The notes under the pieces: generated by a model
Databases searched by the model: none
The model's input: only the letters and a program-made list of their open reading frames with translations
What the model was told of the DNA's origin: nothing
Part shown: one piece after another, positions 15,394 to 22,093 of the stretch
How positions within the stretch are numbered: position 1 is the stretch's first letter
How the letters are laid out: each line of letters begins with the position of its first letter
Made by a program: the position numbers and the translations under genes
Assembly: GCA_002050455.1 (NCBI GenBank)
Contig: MWZA01000170.1
Coordinates: 1 to 42,344, forward strand
DNA: 42,344 bases
Origin: Acidobacteria bacterium 5-1
GTDB taxonomy: Bacteria; Acidobacteriota; Blastocatellia; Pyrinomonadales; Pyrinomonadaceae
Reading direction: 5' to 3'

Positions 15394-16164
15394 ATGGAAT
15401 GGCTGGCTGACCCGCAAATTTGGATTGCGTTTTTAACTTTAACGCTTTTGGAGCTCGTTCTCGGTATTGACAACATCGTTTTTATCTCGATTTTAGCGGG
15501 CAAATTGCCGCCTGAACAACAGGCGAAAGCGCGTTATATCGGATTGGCGTTAGCACTTGTGATGCGCGTGATTTTGCTTTTCTCGTTGTCTTGGGTTATT
15601 GGTTTGACCGCGCCTTTATTCACCGTTTTCGGACAGGAAATATCGGGACGCGATTTGGTTTTGCTCATCGGCGGTTTGTTTTTGCTGGCGAAAAGCACAC
15701 ACGAAATTCACGGCTCACTCGAAGGCGAAGAAAGTCATAAGTCCACGAAAATTTATCCGTCGTTTGTCGGCGTTCTTACCCAAATTATGCTTCTCGACAT
15801 CGTTTTCTCGCTCGATTCGGTGATTACGGCGGTTGGAATGGTTGATAATCTTTGGGTGATGATTGCGGCGGTAGTTATTTCTATCGGTTTTATGATGGCT
15901 TTTGCGGGAACAATCAGCGAGTTTGTCCAAAAACATCCGACTATCAAGATGCTTGCTTTGTCGTTCTTGATTTTAATCGGTGTCATGCTGATTGCCGAAG
16001 GTTTAGACCAACATATTCCGAAAGGTTACATCTATTTTGCGATGGCATTTTCAGTTCTTGTCGAAATTTTGAATCTGCGCCTTCGCAAAGTGAAAACTGA
16101 GCCGGTGCAGCTGCATAACGCTTACGACGATAAAGACGAAGCCAAACCATTGCAGACGGAATGA
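15394..16164 (+). CDS. Cassette 8: TerC family membrane protein
   Basis: This 256-residue, about seven-helix protein has the TerC/Alx signatures LLELVLGIDNIVFISILAGKLP (residues 19-40) and DIVFSLDSVITAVGM (about 133-147), each with the intramembrane acidic residues typical of the family. Relatives act in tellurite resistance, manganese export or metal loading of exported proteins. No CBS or CorC domain is attached. A strong AGCAGGGGGAGA ribosome-binding site precedes the ATG. The gene lies inside a split copy of the cassette 1 gene, so it has probably been captured secondarily. Confidence 0.93.
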   Translation: MEWLADPQIWIAFLTLTLLELVLGIDNIVFISILAGKLPPEQQAKARYIGLALALVMRVILLFSLSWVIGLTAPLFTVFGQEISGRDLVLLIGGLFLLAKSTHEIHGSLEGEESHKSTKIYPSFVGVLTQIMLLDIVFSLDSVITAVGMVDNLWVMIAAVVISIGFMMAFAGTISEFVQKHPTIKMLALSFLILIGVMLIAEGLDQHIPKGYIYFAMAFSVLVEILNLRLRKVKTEPVQLHNAYDDKDEAKPLQTE

Positions 16165-16174
16165 TTTGTTTGCC

Positions 16175-16291
16175 AATAAATTTAAGCTAGAAAAGAATAA
16201 AGCGGGCTTTAGATGGCTTTGTCTAGCAAACGCCCTAAGCGTTGAAATTGCTTTTCCTAGTTTTTGGGTTTTTCCAATCAAGAACTCTTGA
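16175..16291 (+). pseudogene. Cassette 8: 3' relic of the cassette 1 gene
   Basis: In frame up to the stop at 16289-16291 the sequence reads NKFKLEKNKAGFRWLCLANA and ends FPSFWVFPIKNS. It corresponds to IFKLEKTKASFRWLCVANALSVGIAFASFWFFPIKNS at the end of the cassette 1 protein. It starts within a few bases of the terC stop. The non-coding bases that follow (GAAAATAACGGCGAGCA) are also the same as after cassette 1. Confidence 0.85.
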
Positions 16292-16303
16292 AAATAACGG
16301 CGA

Positions 16304-16390
16304 GCAAAACAGCGACTCTGTTATCGCGTTGTCTTGTTCCCCTTAGCTTGCGCGTAGCGGTTTCGCGCCACGTTAACTCCGCCGTTCGGC
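16304..16390 (+). repeat. attC site 8, degenerate (R'' and L'' deleted)
   Basis: Compared with attC 1, which shares its flanks, 25 bases covering most of R'' and all of L'' are missing between GCGAGCA and AAACAGC. L' (CGCGCCACGTTAACTCC) and R' GTTCGGC (16384-16390) remain. The site should not fold into a recombination-proficient hairpin, which locks cassettes 8 and 9 together. Confidence 0.85.
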
Positions 16391-16399
16391 TCTTTCCTG

Positions 16400-16426
16400 T
16401 TGTCCCGGTTCTCGACCTGCTATAAA
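16400..16426 (+). promoter_or_regulatory. Possible promoter of the cassette 9 operon
   Basis: TTGTCC (16400-16405) and TATAAA (16421-16426) are separated by 15 bases, shorter than ideal, and lie 26 bases before the antitoxin ATG. This is a weak call. Confidence 0.3.
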
Positions 16427-16451
16427 CTGTTTTTTGTGAGGTTGTAATTTT

Positions 16452-16655
16452 ATGCTAAATACAGTTTGGGCTGTTGTCCACGAAGGCAGAATCGAAACGC
16501 TTGGTGAAGTTGACGCGCCTGAAGGCACAAGAGCTTTAGTTACGCTGCTCGTTGAAGATGAAGCCGACTTCTGGCAAGCAGCAAGCTCCGCACCATTCGA
16601 CGAAGTTTGGGGCAATGCGGAGGATGACGTTTATGCCGAATTACTCGAAGCCTGA
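16452..16655 (+). CDS. Cassette 9: small antitoxin of a PemK-type module
   Basis: This 67-residue acidic protein begins MLNTVWAVVHEGRIETLGEVDAPEGTRALVTLLVEDEADFW, a short beta-rich N-terminus, and has an acidic C-terminal tail (EVWGNAEDDVYAELLEA). This resembles small antitoxins (DUF104/AF2212-like and similar) placed directly before toxins. It overlaps the PemK-like toxin reading frame by 23 bases. Assignment as antitoxin rests mainly on this position and on its acidic tail. Confidence 0.7.
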   Translation: MLNTVWAVVHEGRIETLGEVDAPEGTRALVTLLVEDEADFWQAASSAPFDEVWGNAEDDVYAELLEA

Positions 16656-16966
16656 AATTGTGCTTCTCCGTTATCCGTTTTCGGATTTGACGAGCATAAA
16701 AGTCAGACTGGCGGTTATCGTTAATGCAGCGCACATTTCGCAAGATTTGTTTGTCGTCGCGCTAACGAGCAAAACGAGTAACTTGTTAGCCTGGTGAGTT
16801 TGTTCTTACCGAGTGGAAAGCGGCAGGCTTGAACTTGGAAACGATGGTCAAGCGCGGTATCTACACGATAAAAGAAACGCTGGTCAGAAAGCGCGTCGGC
16901 AAACTTGAGGATGCAGACGCGGAACAACTTGAAAAGTCCTTGCGTGATTGGCTGGATTTGCCATAA
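16633..16966 (+). pseudogene. Cassette 9: PemK/MazF-like toxin, frameshifted
   Basis: From the ATG at 16633 the frame reads MPNYSKPEIVLLRYPFSDLT, then IKVRLAVIVNAAHISQDLFVVALTSKTSNLLAW, and stops at 16797. The next frame continues directly with EFVLTEWKAAGLNLETMVKRGIYTIKETLVRKRVGKL to 16966. Removing one T near 16791 restores LLAGEFVLTEW, the usual PemK sequence, so a single-base insertion broke the gene. The PemK RNase fold is otherwise complete. A sequencing error cannot be excluded. Confidence 0.88.
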
Positions 16967-16986
16967 GCCTTCGAAAATAACGGCGA

Positions 16987-17099
16987 GCCGAACAAGTCAT
17001 TGGACCTGAGGGCGAAACAGCTACTTTCTTATCACGTTGTCTTTTGAACTCAAACAGGCTTGGTGGCGGTTTCGCCCTACGTCAACTCTACCGTTATAG
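16987..17099 (+). repeat. attC site 9 (last of the array)
   Basis: R'' GCCGAAC at 16987-16993 matches the start core GTTCGGC at 16384. R' is GTTATAG at 17093-17099, which differs from all other R' cores in its last base. No further attC is seen downstream. Confidence 0.9.
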
Positions 17100-17109
17100 G
17101 AGAACAGGA

Positions 17110-17469
17110 ATGGAAAATTCACCGAAATTCGACCAACGTCCGTGGGGAAGTTTCACGGTTTTGGACGAAGGCGACGGATTTAAGGTCAAAAGAATCGAAG
17201 TTTTAACCAACAAGCGTTTGAGTTATCAGAAACACGCCCGCCGTTCCGAACATTGGTTCGTCGTGCGCGGCACGGCTAAAGTAACGTTGGACGGAAAAGA
17301 ATTTCTGGTAAAAAACGGCGAAGCGATTGATATTGCCGTTGGCACGGCGCATCGCGTTGAAAATCCGGATGCCGAAGAATTACTCGTTTTTATCGAAACG
17401 CAAACCGGCGATTATTTTGGCGAAGACGATATTGTCAGGCTGGAAGATGATTTTGGAAGAATTGATTAA
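17110..17469 (+). CDS. Cupin, mannose-6-phosphate isomerase type II-like
   Basis: This 119-residue single-cupin protein resembles the isomerase half of ManC/GMP proteins. DQRPWGSFTVLDEGDGFKVKRIEVLTNKRLSYQKHARRSEHWFVVRGTAKVTLDG contains the metal-binding His and Glu residues (QKHxxRSEHW), and GTAHRVENPDAEELLVFIETQTGDYFGEDDIVRLEDDFGR is typical of the C-terminus. The ATG at 17110 follows an AGGAGAA ribosome-binding site starting within the R' core of attC 9. It may be a last cassette without its own attC, or a host sugar gene at the array edge beside LPS genes. Confidence 0.88.
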   Translation: MENSPKFDQRPWGSFTVLDEGDGFKVKRIEVLTNKRLSYQKHARRSEHWFVVRGTAKVTLDGKEFLVKNGEAIDIAVGTAHRVENPDAEELLVFIETQTGDYFGEDDIVRLEDDFGRID

Positions 17470-17470
17470 A

Positions 17471-18049
17471 TTACGAATTTGAGTGTCTGATTTGTTCGTA
17501 ATTCGTAATTGTCTTGACTGCTTCCAACAAATTTTCCGCAATTAAATCAGGCTTTTTTTGTAATTTCGCAACGTCCTTTTGCCCGTAACCGGTTAAAACC
17601 AACGCGGTTTTTGTTCCCGCGTTAAAACCTGTTTCAACATCAATCGCCTTGTCGCCAATCATCCAACTATTTTCCAAATCAATCGTAAAATCCGCACACG
17701 CCGTTTCAATCATAGCTAAACTTGGCTTGCGGCAAGCGCAGTTTTCGTCCGGGGGATGCGGACAAAAATAAAATGCGTCAATTTTGTCTCGGAGTCGGTA
17801 TTGAATTTCCGCGTGAATTTCGTGCATCGCTTTTTCTTCAAAAATCTTGCGTCCGATGCCCGATTGATTTGTTAGAACAATAATTAAAAATCCGCTGTTC
17901 TTTAGCAAATTAATCGCTTGAATTGTAAAAGGAAAAAAGCGTAAATCTGCCACGCGCGAAAGAAAATTCACTTCTTCGATAAGTGTTCCGTCGCGGTCAA
18001 GAAAAATAGCACGCGATTTTGGATTATCCGTAAAATTACCTGTGTTCAT
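17471..18049 (-). CDS. gmhB: D-glycero-beta-D-manno-heptose 1,7-bisphosphate 7-phosphatase
   Basis: This 192-residue HAD phosphatase of LPS heptose synthesis removes the 7-phosphate. The nucleophile motif is FLDRDGTLIEE, motif II VLTNQSGIGR, the zinc-binding loop FYFCPHPPDENCACRKP (Cys-His-Cys-Cys) and the motif III/IV region SWMIGDKAIDVETGFNAG. It overlaps the upstream heptosyltransferase gene by 4 bases and is convergent with the cupin gene, leaving 1 base between. The N-terminus (MNTGN) and the 3' end of waaF are coded by a repeat word. Confidence 0.93.
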   Translation of the reverse strand: MNTGNFTDNPKSRAIFLDRDGTLIEEVNFLSRVADLRFFPFTIQAINLLKNSGFLIIVLTNQSGIGRKIFEEKAMHEIHAEIQYRLRDKIDAFYFCPHPPDENCACRKPSLAMIETACADFTIDLENSWMIGDKAIDVETGFNAGTKTALVLTGYGQKDVAKLQKKPDLIAENLLEAVKTITNYEQIRHSNS

Positions 18050-19086
18050 CGATGTTTATCTGTGGACAATTCTTCTTTTGCCTTTGCAAAAACTTCCTGC
18101 GCCGAAATGCGCGTCATACAGCGATGGTCAATCGGGCAATCGCGCAGCATACAAGGCGAGCATTCGACATCTTGGCTGATAATTCCTGCGTTTAGCGGTC
18201 TGGTTGTCTGCGGATTTGTCGGACCAAAAATAACCAGTGTTTTTGTTTCCAGAGCCGCCGCAATATGCGCTGGACCCGTATCGTTGGAAACAAGCAAATC
18301 GCAGATGCTCAGGATTGCCGTCGCTTCCTCTAAATTCGTTTTTCCGGTTAAAATTATCGGTTTAATTTGCGATTTTTCAAAAACTTCCAGCGAAACATCT
18401 AATTCATCTTTCGCGCCGATTAAAATGACATTTATGTTTAACTCGGTTTGAATTTTGTCGTTAAGCGCGGCATAACTTTCCGCCAGCCAACGCTTGGCGC
18501 GGGAATTGGTCGAACCGGCGACAAAAGCGACAATTTTTTTTGACAAATCAACGTCGTTTTCCGCCAGCATTTTTCGCGCTTTGGCTTTTCTTTCGGCGGA
18601 AACTTTCAGCTCAAATCGCGGCTCGTTTTCTAAAACCATTGCCGTGCCGAAATACTTTTTCTCAATTTCTGCCACTAAGTTTAGATAATAAAAAATCTCG
18701 TGTTTTTCGTTTTTCCAATCGGGAATTTTTACCGCATCGGTTAAAAAAACACTTCTGCCGTCTTTGGCATAGCCAAATCTGACGGGAACTTTGCCAAGTT
18801 TTGCCAAAAGCGCGGATTCAAAGGAATTCGGAAAAAGAACGGCTAAATCAAAACCGTTCTCACGCCAGATTTTTGCCTGTGCAAGAACGGTTTTGAAGGC
18901 GGATTTTTCGCGCTCAAAAGTGAGAATTTCGTCAATAAAATCAGCGTCTTGGAAAATTCCGTTCGCCCAGCTTCGCGTGTGTAAAGTTATCTTTGAGTCA
19001 GGAAAAATGCGGCGCAGTTCTCGCAGAGCGGGGATTGTCATCACCGCATCGCCAACCCAATTTGTTCCGCGCACAACGATGTTCAT
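18046..19086 (-). CDS. waaF: LPS heptosyltransferase (WaaF-like)
   Basis: This 346-residue GT9 family protein transfers heptose to the LPS inner core in the cytosol. The N-terminus IVVRGTNWVGDAVMTIPALRELRRIFPDSKITLHTR is the GT9 signature, VAFVAGSTNSRAKRWLAESYAALND starts the nucleotide-sugar domain, and NDTGPAHIAAALETKTLVIFGPTNPQTTRPL contains the donor-binding loop. ECSPCMLRDCPIDHRCMTRI matches the C-terminal Cys-rich part typical of heptosyltransferase II. It is first in a waaF-gmhB pair. Confidence 0.92.
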   Translation of the reverse strand: MNIVVRGTNWVGDAVMTIPALRELRRIFPDSKITLHTRSWANGIFQDADFIDEILTFEREKSAFKTVLAQAKIWRENGFDLAVLFPNSFESALLAKLGKVPVRFGYAKDGRSVFLTDAVKIPDWKNEKHEIFYYLNLVAEIEKKYFGTAMVLENEPRFELKVSAERKAKARKMLAENDVDLSKKIVAFVAGSTNSRAKRWLAESYAALNDKIQTELNINVILIGAKDELDVSLEVFEKSQIKPIILTGKTNLEEATAILSICDLLVSNDTGPAHIAAALETKTLVIFGPTNPQTTRPLNAGIISQDVECSPCMLRDCPIDHRCMTRISAQEVFAKAKEELSTDKHR

Positions 19087-19131
19087 TTATCATTTACCGA
19101 ATTGTTTCCTTTTAATGTTAAATGATAAATG

Positions 19132-19977
19132 TTAAATGAACAATGACTTCAGTCCCTCATTTAAACTAACTTCGGGCGACCAATCCAACTCCTGCGTAAC
19201 CAAGCTCAAATCCGAAACATAATTTACCGGCACGGGCGCGGGCAGAGGATTTTCTTCGTCAACAACGGCTTGGTAACCCGAAATCTCTTCCATTTTTTCA
19301 GCCAACTCACGCAAAGAAAGCGCATTTTTCGCGCCGCCGCCCAAGTTATAAAGTCCGTGCCGGATAATCGAATCTATAAATGCCTTGCAAGCTCGCGCAA
19401 AATCTTCGACAGACAGCAAATCACGGCGCGGCGTGCCGTTTGCAGGAAGGCGCAGCGGCTCGCCTTGATTTATCGCTTCGGCGTAATGCGAAACAAAATT
19501 CGGCGTGTTGCCTTCGCTCGTCGGTGCATAGACGGTTGAGAGCCGGAAAATGCACGAGCGAAAATTATTTTGGTGCGCGTAAAATTCGACGTATCTTTCG
19601 GCAATTAACTTTGACCATTCAAGCGCGGATTGTCCGTTGTAAAGCGTCCGGCAAGTTTCAGGAACTTCGGCGAAAGTATCAGCAAAACGCCCGTAGACAT
19701 CTTTTGTCGAAGCGAAAATAAACACGGAATTTTCCTGCATTTCGCGGAGTAAATTAACTGTGCCTTCAACATTTGTAAGAAATACTTCTTCCGCCGCTTC
19801 GGGCGATTTGTCCAGTTTTGCTGCCAAATGTATGACCACATCGTAATCTTGCACTATTTGCGCGTCTTGCAGATTTAACAAATCAAGATGTTCACGGCGC
19901 GAAAAATCATCCGCGTCAAAAAATTTGCGGATGTGTGTGCCAAGAAAGCCGCTTCCGCCCGTAACGAGAATTTTCAT
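19132..19977 (-). CDS. NAD-dependent epimerase/dehydratase family protein
   Basis: This 281-residue extended SDR has the N-terminal NAD motif TGGSGFLG, VIHLAAKLDKSPE, and STKDVYGRF. The usual catalytic YxxxK is altered: the Lys lies in SALEWSKLIAERY and the position four residues before it is Leu, not Tyr. The C-terminal part (GTPRRDLLSVEDFARACKAFI, YNLGGGAKNALSLRELAEKM) is normal for nucleotide-sugar epimerases. It lies upstream of waaF and gmhB on the same strand, with a short seven-base-repeat palindrome between, and is probably part of LPS or surface-sugar synthesis. Confidence 0.88.
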   Translation of the reverse strand: MKILVTGGSGFLGTHIRKFFDADDFSRREHLDLLNLQDAQIVQDYDVVIHLAAKLDKSPEAAEEVFLTNVEGTVNLLREMQENSVFIFASTKDVYGRFADTFAEVPETCRTLYNGQSALEWSKLIAERYVEFYAHQNNFRSCIFRLSTVYAPTSEGNTPNFVSHYAEAINQGEPLRLPANGTPRRDLLSVEDFARACKAFIDSIIRHGLYNLGGGAKNALSLRELAEKMEEISGYQAVVDEENPLPAPVPVNYVSDLSLVTQELDWSPEVSLNEGLKSLFI

Positions 19978-20047
19978 AATGATAGATTTTAAATCTTGGT
20001 AAAACTCAATTGTAATGTTAAACTTAGCAAAAATGAAGGAGTTTTAT

Positions 20048-20414
20048 ATGGTAAAAGCAGTTGAAGCATTAGAAAGTTCTCAATTAAACAGTCTTTCTCT
20101 GAAAAATAATTATGCTTTATTTTTGGGAAACACTTCATAAGTATTATCTACTTTTCCAAATGAATGTATTGATTGTGTAATTACTTCACCGCCATAATGG
20201 AAACTTCGGGAATATGATATTGAAAGCAATTCAGCATAAGACGAAATTGGAATCGAAGAAAATCCTCAAGATTATGTAACTAAGTTATCAAAAATTTTTC
20301 ACGAGATAAAACGAGTTCTAAAACCTAGCGGTTTCAGTTTGGCTGAACATTGGCGACAAATATCACAATAAAAATTTGATGGGAATGCCCTGGCGGGTTG
20401 CTTTGGTAATCTAA
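20048..20414 (+). pseudogene. Site-specific DNA methyltransferase remnant
   Basis: An ATG at 20048 after AAGGAG starts MVKAVEALESSQLNSLSLKN NYALFLGNTS and meets a TAA. Read through, the frame gives VLSTFPNECIDCVITSPP-stop-WKLREYDIE, the SPPYW catalytic motif of N4-cytosine/N6-adenine methyltransferases with Tyr changed to a stop. A third TAA follows, then DEIGIEENPQDYVTKLSKIFHEIKRVLKPSG. A one-base shift at about 20335 restores SVWLNIGDKYHNKNLMGMPWRVALV. The C-terminal part is absent. It is a dead partial methyltransferase. Confidence 0.82.
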
Positions 20415-20441
20415 CTAAAATCAAGTTAAGAAATAACACTT

Positions 20442-21353
20442 ATGCCAAATTTATATGTGAATGATTTACTTGCGAAAATTCAGCAAGACTTCGGCAAAGT
20501 TCGCAAACTCGGAAATGGAAATTCACTTTACCAAATCATTTCAAATGAAGTTATTATTTATTTCAGATACTCAAAAATTCTTCCAAGCGGTAAATCTACA
20601 AAGGCGTTTTACGGGTTGCGAAATGAGGAGTTAAAATTGATGCAAGCAAGCAAATCTTTTATTTGTTTTGTTTGGGATAATGAAACCTCGCCTATTTTAT
20701 TTCCCTTCAGTCACTTTGAGGCACATCTAAACGAAAACGCTAGTTTGGCTTATGACGACCATTACAAAGTAACAATACTTTTCAATCCGACAGGAACAAT
20801 TCTAGCTATTCCGAATGTCGGAAAATTTAGCATAGATAGCTTCTACAGTTTGAGTGAACTTTATAACATTCAAAGCAAAAATATAATTATACCTGAGATT
20901 TCTCATTCAAAGATGCAGTCAATTATCGGTGTGATTGGTATGAAAAAAGGCTTTGATATTTGGATACCAGCAAGTGACCGCCTAGCTTTAGATTATGCAA
21001 TCTTAACAAACGAAAAAATGCGCTCCCAACTTCCTTTTTATAACAATGAAATATTGGATGTTATTTGTGAAATAGATGTAATTTGGCTTGAAAATACTAA
21101 ACCCGTCAGTTTTTTTGAAGTTGAACATTCAACGCCAATTTATTCAGGATTATTACGTTTTAATGATGTATTTCTGACTGTCGCGGACACCAACAATTTT
21201 AATATCGTTGCTGAAAGTGAAAGAGAAACTAAATTTGTAAAAGAAATCCAACGCCCAACTTTCAGACAAAACAAACTAAATGAAAAAGTTGCATTTCTCA
21301 ATTACGAAAATGTTTATCGGTGGTTTTTAAATACCGTTGATTATCAGATTTGA
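20442..21353 (+). CDS. Putative restriction endonuclease-like protein
   Basis: This 303-residue intact protein starts 27 bases after the methyltransferase remnant. The C-terminal part has DVICEIDVIWLENTKPVSFFEVEHSTPIYSGLLRFNDVFL, an Asp followed by an E-x-E on a beta strand, reminiscent of PD-(D/E)XK nuclease cores. The N-terminal half (LAKIQQDFGKVRKLGNGNSLYQIISNEVIIYFRYSKILPSGKSTKAFYGLR) could be a DNA- or ligand-recognition domain. The neighbour is a methyltransferase relic, which supports a restriction role. I am not certain of the family. AT-rich codon use differs from the flanking genes, which suggests transfer. Confidence 0.5.
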   Translation: MPNLYVNDLLAKIQQDFGKVRKLGNGNSLYQIISNEVIIYFRYSKILPSGKSTKAFYGLRNEELKLMQASKSFICFVWDNETSPILFPFSHFEAHLNENASLAYDDHYKVTILFNPTGTILAIPNVGKFSIDSFYSLSELYNIQSKNIIIPEISHSKMQSIIGVIGMKKGFDIWIPASDRLALDYAILTNEKMRSQLPFYNNEILDVICEIDVIWLENTKPVSFFEVEHSTPIYSGLLRFNDVFLTVADTNNFNIVAESERETKFVKEIQRPTFRQNKLNEKVAFLNYENVYRWFLNTVDYQI

Positions 21354-21566
21354 TTATTCGGCTTCTTCAACATCATAAAGTTCGATTTCTTCAACTTCTT
21401 CACACAAAGTTTCGCCAAACTCAAATTCGAGTTCGCGTGGTGGGTCGTCCCAATCAAACCTTTTCAATCGGTTCGATGCTTTTTCTTCGGTTTCATCATA
21501 AACAACAAAATGGTTTAATTGAATGTATTCGTATCTCAAAGTCCCGCGAAATGTAAATTTTTTCAT
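21354..21566 (-). CDS. Small acidic hypothetical protein
   Basis: This 70-residue protein begins MKKFTFRGTLRYEYIQLNHF and ends in a strongly acidic tail (EFGETLCEEVEEIELYDVEEAE). It is convergent with the endonuclease-like gene, the two stops being adjacent. An AGGAGG lies 17-20 bases upstream of the ATG, too far for a good ribosome-binding site, and belongs to the end of the NotI-like pseudogene. No family is recognised. The sharp change from the endonuclease relic suggests a recombination junction here. Confidence 0.5.
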   Translation of the reverse strand: MKKFTFRGTLRYEYIQLNHFVVYDETEEKASNRLKRFDWDDPPRELEFEFGETLCEEVEEIELYDVEEAE

Positions 21567-21574
21567 AATTGATT

Positions 21575-22093
21575 TTACCTGTTTCCTCCTAATTTGTAAG
21601 AATCCTTTTGAAACTTTCCATGTTTTTTCAAATCAAGAACGGCTTGCCAAGGCGAGCCTGTTGTTCCTGCTGCTTGAAACTCTACACAAAGAAAATCATC
21701 AATTTCATTATCAACAATTTCAGCCGCAACAAAATCAACATTGCCACCAACTCCAATACTGACTTCTCTTACCCATTTAACATTCTGCCATTGTGCAAAT
21801 AATTTTGTTGTATAGTTTGAAAAATTATACTCGTATCAAAACGATGCGGACATATAATTACAGGCAAAGCTCTCTTCAAAAATTTGCCTTTATATCCAAC
21901 GCTGTTTGCCTTTATATCCAACGCTGCAAGTTCCAATCTTTATATGAGGTTCGCTTTTTCGCGGTTTCTTACACTCTGTTTTAAGAAATGAACAATATTG
22001 ATTTTCTAAATCATCTTTTGCTTGTTTAGTTTGTTCCGTATAAGGATGACCAAAAATCTCAGTTGGAAATTTGGAAATAAAAGGTTCTTTCAT
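21575..22093 (-). pseudogene. NotI-like type II restriction endonuclease, broken
   Basis: From the ATG at 22093: KFPTEIFGHPYTEQ, then CSFLKTECKKPRKSEPHIKIGTCSV, and after repair ALPVIICPHRF. This Cys spacing and the FGH-start match the iron-binding N-terminus of NotI-type enzymes. A 22-base tandem duplication shifts the frame into a stop. A second frame change near 21810 leads to KWVREVSIGVGGNVDFVAAEIV, then DDFLCVEFQAAGTTGSPWQAVLDLKKHGKFQKDSYKLGGN, the catalytic region. It is truncated at 21575. Two frame-breaking lesions and the lost C-terminus make it inactive. Confidence 0.72.
21883..21926. repeat. 22-base perfect tandem duplication
   Basis: TTTGCCTTTATATCCAACGCTG occurs at 21883-21904 and again at 21905-21926 without a mismatch. 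Its length is not a multiple of three and it breaks the NotI-like gene. Perfect identity indicates a recent event. Confidence 0.95.

Larger units (their letters stand above)
8499..17099 (+). mobile_element. Integron gene-cassette array
   Basis: Ten attC sites, spaced between about 0.5 and 2.7 kb apart, share the R''-L''-loop-L'-R' plan with near-constant arms (TGGACGTGAG and CACGTCA) and variable middles. In cassettes 1-5, 7 and 9 the core at the 5' end is the exact reverse complement of the R'' core of that cassette's attC, as expected from circular cassettes; cassette 6 has one mismatch and cassette 8's site is broken. Almost all genes read on the plus strand, away from the intI remnant. 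Functionally this is a chromosomal integron that has lost its integrase (CALIN-like). Confidence 0.92.

Noticed and set aside
20048-20414. Recoded TAA (readthrough) in the methyltransferase
   Set aside because: Neighbouring genes use TAA as a normal stop, and the frame also has a shift and lacks its C-terminus, so decay is simpler.
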